Positions 44,026 through 51,737 of a DNA stretch of 64,000 nt are shown one piece after another. How positions within the stretch are numbered: position 1 is the stretch's first letter; each line of letters opens with the position of its first letter. Position numbers and translations under genes: made by a program. Source of the stretch: Syntrophus aciditrophicus SB (lineage in GTDB: Bacteria; Desulfobacterota; Syntrophia; Syntrophales; Syntrophaceae); the NCBI RefSeq assembly GCF_000013405.1, contig NC_007759.1:993001-1057000 (forward strand). Reading direction: 5' to 3'. The notes beneath the pieces were generated by a model. The model was not told the origin of the DNA, did no database searches, and was given only the letters and a program-made list of their open reading frames with translations.

Positions 44026-44065
44026 TTTCCGCTCAACGCCAACTAAATCATTTTTAGGATTATTT

Positions 44066-45325
44066 TTATTTTATCCCCCCCCGACTTTTGAGAATCTCGA
44101 CGATTTCGAGATCCACTTTCGAACCACCCCAGGTATCATATAATGGTGTATTACCTTCCAGATTTCGGGCATTGACATCTGCCCCCAGAGAAACAAGCGC
44201 TTCGACCATTTTTTTATCCTTGTTCGTTACGGCCCAGTGCAGGGGCGTGTAGCCGTATTTGTCTTTGGCATTGATGTCCATTCCCTTGCTTAAGAACAAA
44301 TCCAACATTTCCAGATCTCCTTCACGCATCGCATAATGCAACAGAGTCCACCCCTTTGCATCCCGACAGCTTAAATCTGCACCGTATTTCAATAGTATCC
44401 TGACCGTTTCCGTTCTTTCTTTCGCGTCGATGTTATACCCTTGCATCGACAGAGAAAGCATGAGAGGGGTTTGACCCTTGGAATCCAGTGCGTTGACGGG
44501 AGCGCCCTTAGAGCAAAACCATTCCACCATGTCGTTGCGGTTCCTCATAGCGGCTTGGTGCAGAGGGGTTCTTCCCGCATATCCCTTCGCGTCAAGCTTT
44601 GCGCCATGAGCGATAAGTATTTGCGCAATTTCTTTATCTTCAGCCAAGTGCAAAGGGGTGAATCCATCCCTGTTTTTCGCGCGCGCATCAGCCTTGTTCT
44701 CCAACAGAAGCACGAGCATATCACGGCCAGCCGTCATATTGACCGGTGCTCCGAAAGCATCTTGTGCATTTATGTCAGCTCCATTTTCGATCAGGAGCCT
44801 AGCCAGGGATGTGTGTCCGTTCAGAGCAGCCAGATGAAGAGGCCTGCTGGAATAAGATCTGTTCTCGGCATTGACATCAGCCCTGTGGGCTACGAGTATC
44901 TTTGCCACCTCCGTGTTTCCCGTGGTCGCGGCATAATGAAGCGGGGTCTGGTAAAAAACGTCTTTTGCGTTCACATCAGCACCATGGGAAAGCAGTATTT
45001 CAGCCATCACCTTGCTTTTTACCTGCCAGTTATCATGATTCTGTCCATGGCTTTCAGATTTACGGTCTATCCACAATCGGCCGAGGATTAACGGCCTGTC
45101 TGCACAGTAATGTAAAAGGGTTCTTTCATCATTATCAAGTGCTTTGACGACCGCTTGGGAACGCTTCAGGATAGACTCAAATAAGTTGATATCTCCTGTC
45201 GCTATGGCCCGTGCAGCATGCTTCATATTTGCAAATGCTTGCACTTGTGCTGCTTCTATTAAGAGCCCAACAAGCAACAACATAACCATGGCTGCGGTTT
45301 TCTTCACTGTTCGTACCATTGACAT
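44066..45325 (-). CDS. Secreted ankyrin-repeat protein
   Basis: 419 residues. Signal peptide (VKKTAAMVMLLLVGLLIEAAQVQA) and about ten ankyrin repeats from residue 50 to the end, for example QTPLHYAATTGNTEVAKILV and YTPLHWAVTNKDKKMVEALV. Periplasmic protein-binding role likely. I chose ATG 45325 because AAGGA precedes it; the frame starts at 45358. Forty bases upstream of the interrupted membrane gene on the same strand, so the two were probably an operon. Confidence 0.85.
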   Translation of the reverse strand: MSMVRTVKKTAAMVMLLLVGLLIEAAQVQAFANMKHAARAIATGDINLFESILKRSQAVVKALDNDERTLLHYCADRPLILGRLWIDRKSESHGQNHDNWQVKSKVMAEILLSHGADVNAKDVFYQTPLHYAATTGNTEVAKILVAHRADVNAENRSYSSRPLHLAALNGHTSLARLLIENGADINAQDAFGAPVNMTAGRDMLVLLLENKADARAKNRDGFTPLHLAEDKEIAQILIAHGAKLDAKGYAGRTPLHQAAMRNRNDMVEWFCSKGAPVNALDSKGQTPLMLSLSMQGYNIDAKERTETVRILLKYGADLSCRDAKGWTLLHYAMREGDLEMLDLFLSKGMDINAKDKYGYTPLHWAVTNKDKKMVEALVSLGADVNARNLEGNTPLYDTWGGSKVDLEIVEILKSRGGIK

Positions 45326-45582
45326 AGATTCCTTATCTAATTTCCAGCAGTTCTTCATTCACAGGCAAGTTACGTTTGAAATGTAGCATAAGGGAAAGTA
45401 TTTGATAACTGGAGAGTTCGGGAAATTATTCATGGATTTTGTCTGATAAATTTTCAAAAATCTTATGTTTGCAGAATTTCGTCTGTTTCATCTACGAGTA
45501 TTCATCGCCTATAATCGAACTATTTGAAGATTTTGAAAAGAAAGCAACAACAGCGAAAAAAATTAAATTAATGATTAATTTG

Positions 45583-46446
45583 TTATTTCGTTAAATTTCC
45601 GATATACTTCAATTCTTTCAACACCGACATAGCCTCTTCTTCTGAAAGAAGCGTCAGAATCGGCTTTAGCTCGCCAAATCCATGGGTTATTCTTAACTTT
45701 ATATAATATATACGCCCTGCGGAAACATCTATGGTCAGTGTCGTTATATGCTCTCCTTGTACAGAAAAATACTTCCTTGGACTACCTGGAAGGGAATCAA
45801 CGGTAATCGAATGTATCCCTGTTGGTACAATTGCCGTTACATAAGTGGATTTGCGTAATTCAGCTAACAAATTATCGGTATCATCCAGAAAAACAGCTGG
45901 TGCATGTAGCAACGGAGCGTCAGTAAATCCACCAGGACGATAGACACAGATCATAGCTTTGTCCCTTGGGATCAAAAGGGCAGAATATTCTTCAGGTCTT
46001 TTATGACTGCTTGTTTCTGGATGTTTTTCCACCCATCTAATAGCACTCTCCCTAATAGTTTCCAACGGCGATTGCGTTATAATTTCGAATTGGATTACAT
46101 GTTCATTTTCATCAAATTGAACAAAAAAGACTTTAGGACTTGGAACAGAAAGAACACCACCAGAAGCACTATAACCACCTCCGATAATCCAGGGCACATA
46201 AGCTGATAGCATTTCCCACTTATAGGAAATAACTCGAATGTCTTCTATTATCGAATATGGTTTCCCGAGTTTTTCAATCACTTCCTCTCGTGTAGTAGCG
46301 CCAGTTTTAATGAAGGCAACATTTTCCCCTTTAATTTCTTTTCCTGATATAACTTCCTTCTCGGGTACAGGGATAGGAATAGCTATGCATCCTTGAATTA
46401 CTACCATCAATATTATGATACTGAAAATGAGAGTTTTTTTCATCAT
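45583..46446 (-). CDS. Lipoprotein with BamE/SmpA-like and DUF2846-like parts
   Basis: 287 residues. Lipoprotein signal ILMVVIQGC with lipidation Cys. Residues about 40-80 (FIKTGATTREEVIEKLGKPY) resemble the SmpA/OmlA (BamE-like) fold; the C-terminal part (IHSITVDSLPG...YYIKLRITHGFGELKPIL) resembles DUF2846-type domains with a final EAMSVLKELK helix. Starts ATG 46446 or 46443; a TTG at 46467 with GGAGAG upstream is an alternative. First of three same-strand envelope genes. Confidence 0.7.
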   Translation of the reverse strand: MMKKTLIFSIIILMVVIQGCIAIPIPVPEKEVISGKEIKGENVAFIKTGATTREEVIEKLGKPYSIIEDIRVISYKWEMLSAYVPWIIGGGYSASGGVLSVPSPKVFFVQFDENEHVIQFEIITQSPLETIRESAIRWVEKHPETSSHKRPEEYSALLIPRDKAMICVYRPGGFTDAPLLHAPAVFLDDTDNLLAELRKSTYVTAIVPTGIHSITVDSLPGSPRKYFSVQGEHITTLTIDVSAGRIYYIKLRITHGFGELKPILTLLSEEEAMSVLKELKYIGNLTK

Positions 46447-46467
46447 GGAAACCAGAACTATTGACAA

Positions 46468-47757
46468 ATCTCTCCGTTTCTAAAACGGAATCATCATGCT
46501 GATGAAATTGTAACTTACTATGTGATTATTCCCAATTGAAATGTTGTGCAGATGGAGGAAATTTGAAAAACAACTTTCAGGCAGCAATACTCAAAGTTAA
46601 TCAATACCATCCTTAAAAACATCTCAGAAGCAGTAATTTTCTCACCTCTAAATTGATACCGTTTCCCCCTCAATCTTAACCATTGCCGATGACTTTTCTG
46701 TTGTCTGATCAACTTGATTACCGCAAAGCCCTGCCAACAAAAGCCAGAGCGTCTTCTCAATGTCGGAAGCGGCCGGCCTATAGCCGGATAACAATGACAA
46801 AGGATAGCAAATATCATAACGACATGCCGACAGGATTGATGACTGGCCGGGTAGAGGCTGGGTGATTGCCGCCATGAAGACCGTATTTAAGCGATCTGTG
46901 AGAAGAACTGATCGTTTGGTCAAAACGGCATCATTTTGAGGGGGTGTGGATAAGGCAGCATGAAAGACATCGTGAGAATGAAAGGTTTGATGCGCTGGCG
47001 CGTGCTATTGGCGAGTTGGATAGACTTGATTTTTTCGGCTGTGAAGCTGTGAAGAAAAAGTCCGGGATGTTATGGTGTGGTTGAAGGCGGAGAGGATGCA
47101 TTAAGATTGGTTATAAAAAACCAACCCAAATTATTTTTGCACTTCGTTTTCCGCGCCAACCTCCCGGCATGACTGAATATTGGCTGGGGTTTTTCGCCTT
47201 TGCATTAAAAGGTGCAGCCGTGAGGTACGCAGAGAAAGTTAATCTGTCACGAAGGGCAAATTAGGGTTCTCACCCACGGCTGCATCACAGCTATACCGTG
47301 TCGGACAGTATTTTTCAACAAATAAGTTACATATACAGGAAAAGATGTGATGTTCTGGCGCGGGCAGCTATATGGCGAAAAAAGTATGCTTGAGAGCGCT
47401 GTACAGGGGGTAAAGTCGGGGTTACTGTCAATTCGGGTCTTGTTCACGATAATTTGTTGAGCAACGCTGATTTGATTACAATTTCGTAAATGCGCTGCGC
47501 TCCTTTCACCGGGGAAAGGGTTCACTGGGTGTATGTTCTCAAGTTCCTGCGCATACCCCCGGATATAAACCAACACGTACTTTTTCTTCTTCGAGTTTAA
47601 CCATTGGCCTACAATCGACCGGATCGGCAGTTGCCACAGCATATCCAGTCGGTTCAATAAGCGGTTTCTTAGAAGATACGATAAGAATCGGGCCGAGAAA
47701 AGATGTTTTCCACGTCCTGTTCAGATAAACAGCTCAATTCCGCTTAATCCCATATCT
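46468..47757. other. Long decayed stretch without intact genes
   Basis: About 1.3 kb. Short frames exist on both strands but none has a ribosome site or known family. A plus-strand stretch near 46970-47080 reads RHRENERFDALARAIGELDR and looks like a fragment of a lost gene. I see no RNA gene. Confidence 0.45.
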
Positions 47758-47890
47758 GCCTATGCCAGTTTGCAGATGGAATATTTCCCGTAACTAATCA
47801 GGGTTGCTTTACTCTTTAAATGCGGCATTATATAGGATTGAGATTGCCTGTTATATAGGCAATCAGGTAAATCTCTATTAATTTTTCCTG
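47758..47890 (+). repeat. Copy A of a ~130-bp dispersed repeat with a palindrome
   Basis: About 65-70 percent identical to 56222-56345 in the same orientation (CAGTTTGCA, TTCCCGTAAC, GCATTATAT). Both contain ATTGCCTG-N5-(C/T)AGGCAAT (here 47843-47863). Copy B abuts the start of an IS110-type transposase remnant, so the repeat may be that element's flank or a regulatory hairpin it carried. Confidence 0.5.
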
Positions 47891-48275
47891 TTTCGTCATT
47901 CCTCTCCACAGAAATCAATGAAGTTATAAACAAGACCTGTTGATATAGTTCCCTAATATATTGAATTCTTATAATGTTCTTTATCAACACTCTCTTCGTG
48001 GCAGTTATCAAAATGTTTTTTCCTAAGCTCAGAATCCGACTTGAAAAATATGTACGGATAACTCATGTTGACTAAGAAAGTTTGGCAGATGTGCGTTGTA
48101 GTTCAATCTGTGGAAGTTTTCAAATTTAGTCTTGGTCGGTAAACTGGCACGCTATACCATTGTCAGCCTGTTTACTTTGGGAATTTAAGCTGACAATAAT
48201 TTATTTATTTAAAAACTATCTCGTGCCCCTCATGTGCCGCATCAGTCGGAAATGGAGTCAACCAGTATTTCAGTA
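47891..48275. other. AT-rich gap
   Basis: No gene with support; no clear promoter for either strand. It follows the 3' end of the truncated EamA transporter gene. Confidence 0.4.
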
Positions 48276-48679
48276 TCAGTGAATGTGCCGATGATGTATA
48301 TCGGGCCAATGCACATGAGAGTGGGTTATCGGCTCATGCACATGGTAGTGGTCATGTTTGCTTTTGTATTCTTCTTCATTGTGCTCATGACGGTGATGTT
48401 CATCATGTTCGTGAGGATGAGCATGAGCAAGTCGTTCATGCTGGTGAATATGCCGGTGTACCTCGAAATAGAGAAAGAACATTCCCGAAAGCATAAGCAG
48501 CGCCGCCATCCAATATTCCACGGGTGGACGCTCTCCAAGAACGATAACGGAAAGGATGGTGCCGATAAATGGTCCTGAAGCGAACCATGTGCTGGTTCTC
48601 GCCGATCCGATTTCTCTCAAGGCATGAATGAAAAGGACCAGGCTCACTCCATAACTGAGTGCACCAATGATTAGAGAGA
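48276..48679 (-). pseudogene. 3' half of an EamA/DMT-type transporter with a His-rich tail, cut by IS3
   Basis: The frame is open from the IS3 boundary (48679) and reads SLIIGALSYGVSLVLFIHAL, SGPFIGTILSVIVLGERPP, the end of an EamA domain, followed by a ~60-residue tail with over 20 His (HRHIHQHERLAHAHPHEHDE and onward), which should bind Ni, Co, Zn or Cu ions. The N-terminal part is not found beyond the IS, so the insertion was accompanied by deletion. Confidence 0.75.
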
Positions 48680-48742
48680 TGGTCGGGATAAATTGGACAG
48701 GTAACAGGGGTTCATAAGTGTGAAACTGCTCCTAGTTGAGTT

Positions 48743-49555
48743 TCATGCCGCAGCCTGTTTCTGCGGTAGAGAATCAAAGTAAACCATAGCTGGAGTTTTC
48801 CTGTCAAAGTTCTGGTGCCATCTCTTTTCATTATAGAACGTAAAATAGGCAGCCAGTCCCTTCTTGGTTTCTGCCATCGAATTATAGGCCTTCAGGTAAA
48901 TATCCTCATACTTGACGCATCTCCCCGTGTCCATCCAGCGGCCTTTACCGTCCATGCTGATCGCAATGCTCCTGGATTTAAGGGCATCTGTAAATGTTTC
49001 GGCAGTAAACTGGCTGCCCTGATCCGTATTGAAGATTTCAGGACAGCCGTATCTGGCGACGGCTTCTTCCAAAGCGTCCACACAGAAAGCACTATCTAGG
49101 GTATTGGAAAGACGCCAGGAAAGAACCATCCGGCTGGCTCAGTCCATAATTGCCACAAGATAACAGAATCCCTTTGCCATGGGAATATACGTAATATCAG
49201 TTATCCACACCTGGTTGGCCCGGTTGATCTCAAGCCTTCGGAGTAGATAGGGATATTTTACATGCTCAGGGTAAGACAGCGAAAGTCTGGGCTTGACATA
49301 CAGAGCCTCGATGCCCATCCGACGCATCAGCCGGCGAACCTTGTCAAGACCCACGTTATGCTTTCTTGCCCAAAGTTCGTCGCGAATTTTACGACTCCCA
49401 TAAAAAGGAAATGCCAGATGAATCTCGTCGATTTGGCGCATCAGCTCAAGGTCTTTTGCACTCACAGGCCTTGGAGTGTAGTAAAATCCGGATCTGCTCA
49501 AATCAAGCAGACGACATTGCCGTGTTATTGGGAGAGCATCTTTCCTGTTGATCAT
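48743..49555 (-). pseudogene. IS3 OrfB transposase with a nonsense codon and lost catalytic Glu
   Basis: DDE integrase-type orfB. First Asp in VWITDITYIPM, second in IFNTDQGSQFT. A TGA at 49141-49139 replaces the Trp codon in the conserved IMDWASR stretch. Near the third catalytic position the family's DN.F.ERLWRS.KYE reads DTGRCVKYE, an in-frame loss of about six codons that removes the catalytic Glu. The enzyme cannot be active. Confidence 0.85.
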
Positions 49556-49854
49556 CGCTTTGCGCTCGTGTCTCCTATTCGAACGAGCGCGCCGGATAAA
49601 AAATCGTTTTCCATCGATAGCTGACCAATCTTGGCATGAAGTTCTTTTATGACAGATGATGGATCGGTCTTCTTATCCTTACCGAAAATGTCCGCGGCGT
49701 GTTCAAGGAGCTGTTTCTTCCACTCTGTAATCTGGTTCGGATGAACCTGGTATCGCTGAGAGAGTTCAACGATTGTCTGGTCGCCTCTCAGGGCTTCTAA
49801 CGCCACCTTTGCCTTGAAAGCTGGTGCATGATTTCTTCTCGGTCTCTTGCTCAT
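49552..49854 (-). CDS. IS3 OrfA (helix-turn-helix) protein
   Basis: 100 residues. Begins MSKRPRRNHAPAFKAKVALE, with the HTH_Tnp_1 helix-turn-helix (IVELSQRYQVHPNQITEWKK) and a leucine-rich C-terminal coiled coil. ATG 49854 has AAGGAGGAG upstream. It overlaps orfB by four bases, the usual -1 frameshift arrangement. Confidence 0.85.
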   Translation of the reverse strand: MSKRPRRNHAPAFKAKVALEALRGDQTIVELSQRYQVHPNQITEWKKQLLEHAADIFGKDKKTDPSSVIKELHAKIGQLSMENDFLSGALVRIGDTSAKR

Positions 49855-49926
49855 ATGTTGCTCCTCCTTCGGGGGCATTATAGAGCAGCTTTATCACTTA
49901 TGCACCTGTCCGGTTAATCCCGACCA

Positions 49927-50333
49927 GCTCTGCTGACAATGGCATGGTACTTTGTCTTTTACGCATTTGGCCCATTCGCTATCGAAGCTGTCGCAGTCAT
50001 ACAGTTAGTAACAGTATTAGGAACGAGCTTTATTTGTTCTCAGCGATTTAACGCAAAGTTTTTTCCAACAATTTTATCTTAATTGTCTTTTTATCGACTT
50101 TGTTTATTGTTGGTACCGATATTTTCCCACCTGTTACTCGCTTTGATTGGGGCGAACCTATAAATGGTTTTTATGGGAAAGTGCCAGCGGCAACTTTATA
50201 TAATGATTCAAGGCTGAGCTCCAGTAAAGACGTTCCCCAGTTGACGATTGATCGTAAAGTTCTAATGTTAATATGGTTAGCTGTGATATCGGTAAATGGG
50301 ATCACATGGATGATCACAAAGCCGAAAAAATGA
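49927..50333 (+). pseudogene. Fragment of an unrecognised inner-membrane protein with a T-run frameshift
   Basis: Immediately right of the IS3 end a plus-strand frame reads MAWYFVFYAFGPFAIEAVAV and IQLVTVLGTSFICSQRFNAK, then meets a run of six Ts (50059-50064). With seven Ts it would continue smoothly into NNFILIVFLSTLFIVGTDIF, PPVTRFDWGEPINGFYGK and a C-terminal helix LMLIWLAVISVNGITWM. It looks like one gene with a single-base deletion and a 5' end lost to the IS. No family recognised. Confidence 0.5.
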
Positions 50334-50764
50334 AGAGTGTGGATTGTGTTTATAACTGGTTTGTGAGCCTATCTCCTTTGTGCAAATATTTAAAACCGTC
50401 AGATTGAATTACGGAATAATGGGCATAAGCATCCTTGCCCCCGTCTTGTTCAATATTGCCAAAAGAACCGCTAAACCATTTTACCGTTCCTTCTGGCATC
50501 TCTCAATCCTCTGCATCTATTTCTTCCTTCAAGGCGCATTTTTATGATTCATCCAATTATTACGTCGCGGCATACATTGCAGCTTCTTGAATTTTGAAAT
50601 CGCTGCTTCTTTCCGCATAAGGAAGCAAAAATACCGTTTTATTGCTCAAAATAGAATCATTCAATCCGTAGAGTCTCTTCCTGCGGTTTCTTGCAATGAC
50701 TTTCTTTTTGATGGATTCCGGCAAATATGATCACCCCTGCCATCCCTTTTCATTCAGTTCAGGA
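50334..50764. other. Gap with no supported gene
   Basis: A minus-strand frame near 50575-50725 (KKKVIARNRRKRLYGLNDSI...) has coding-like composition but no start or ribosome site I trust. Confidence 0.35.
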
Positions 50765-51345
50765 CTCTTTTTTCAGCCTTTCCGGCATTATTCATATGCT
50801 CTGCCCAAAGACGACCAGACAGGATCGAAAGGAGGATGATGTCATGAAGATAAACGACGCCCTAACCCTTTTTCAATATCATCAACAAACATACTGACCA
50901 CAACCGGATTCTAAGGCTCTTTGCTGCCGGATGAATCGCGAATTACAAAAGTGGTTGTTTCAGGATTGTAATACCCTCCGCCTTCGTCTTTGTAAAACAT
51001 TCCTGTTTCTCTATCTACAGCTCCTCCAGCAGTTGGAACCAGGTCTATCGGTTTATTCTCTTCCACCCTTATTTTACCAGCAACACTTGAAGAGGTGCTT
51101 GGTCTTGATGACATCGATGATGGTGTGTCCTGGCTCATCTTTTCCCTCAACTTTTTGAACTTTTTGTTCAGAGCGTTTCCTAAGCCACTGGTGCCGGGTG
51201 CGCCTTTGCTGCCGATCATTCCATATTCCACAGCCGCTGCCGAAAAAGCAGGAGATACCGGCCCTAACATTAACAATGCCGCACAAACCACGGCTAACAA
51301 TATTTTCATAACAACCTGCCCCCCTTTCTGTATAGAAACAACCGT
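50765..51345 (-). repeat. Copy 2 of the inverted duplication carrying a small secreted protein gene
   Basis: Inverted match to 40487-40935, covering promoter-proximal DNA, gene and downstream DNA. Recombination between the copies would invert the ~10 kb between them. Confidence 0.7.
50911..51309 (-). CDS. Small secreted protein, full-length copy of the duplicated pair
   Basis: 132 residues. Signal peptide (MKILLAVVCAALLMLGPVSP), an AVEYGMIGSKGAPGTSGLGN stretch, a Lys-rich segment (NKKFKKLREKMSQD), a Ser/Pro linker and a Gly/Tyr-rich C-terminus (MFYKDEGGGYYNPETTTFVI). ATG 51309 is preceded by AAAGGGGGGCAGG. It is the longer relative of the protein at 40522-40836. Function unknown. Confidence 0.72.
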   Translation of the reverse strand: MKILLAVVCAALLMLGPVSPAFSAAAVEYGMIGSKGAPGTSGLGNALNKKFKKLREKMSQDTPSSMSSRPSTSSSVAGKIRVEENKPIDLVPTAGGAVDRETGMFYKDEGGGYYNPETTTFVIRDSSGSKEP

Positions 51346-51454
51346 TTCTATATAAATCTCCGACAAATCTATTGAAAGTCTTTTTTAAATCACTGGAAAT
51401 GTGATGGGAGAAAATAGGTGAAGATAGAGAAAGCGCCCATATATTTAGAACTTT

Positions 51455-51487
51455 TACGAAACTTTCACTCAAAAAGATGACAGTACC
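51455..51487 (+). mobile_element. Solo right end of an ISb-like element
   Basis: TTTCACTCAAAAAGATGACA then GTACC closely matches the terminal bases of the IS256-type ISb (TTTCACACAAAAAAATTGAC then AGTACC at 59133-59157). No transposase is attached. Trace of an old insertion upstream of the phosphorylase gene. Confidence 0.5.
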
Positions 51488-51498
51488 TAAATCTCATC

Positions 51499-51525
51499 TT
51501 GACACAAAATCGTCATTCATATAAT
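51499..51525 (+). promoter_or_regulatory. Possible promoter of the glucan phosphorylase gene
   Basis: TTGACA (51499-51504) and TATAAT (51520-51525), both consensus but with a 15-base spacer, about 210 bases before the gene. The short spacer lowers confidence. Confidence 0.45.
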
Positions 51526-51737
51526 TATATAAAAATTAATCAAGTTCTTATCATTATCAAGGCATTGTCAATGAACGTTGTGTTTGACACTGCCCGATCC
51601 ATCACGGAACAAAAATTCCTCCTGCAACATTTCATCAAAAAAGCGGATGGTAAGATGTTTATTCCTGCGCATTCGAGACGCGGAAATTTGAAGGAACCTT
51701 GTGGCTTGCCATCTGTCTGTGAGAAAGGAAATAATAT

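Larger units (their letters stand above)
48680..49926 (-). mobile_element. IS3-family element, inactivated
   Basis: 1247 bases bounded by inverted repeats TGGTCGGGAT(A/T)AA-GGACAGGT. Two overlapping frames, orfA and orfB, as in IS3 elements. No convincing target duplication is seen, which fits rearrangement after insertion: a transporter fragment on one side and an unrelated membrane-protein fragment on the other. Confidence 0.88.

Noticed and set aside
48136-48170. Second sigma-54 promoter at TGGCACG
   Set aside because: The -12 GC is not at the required ten-base spacing from GG.
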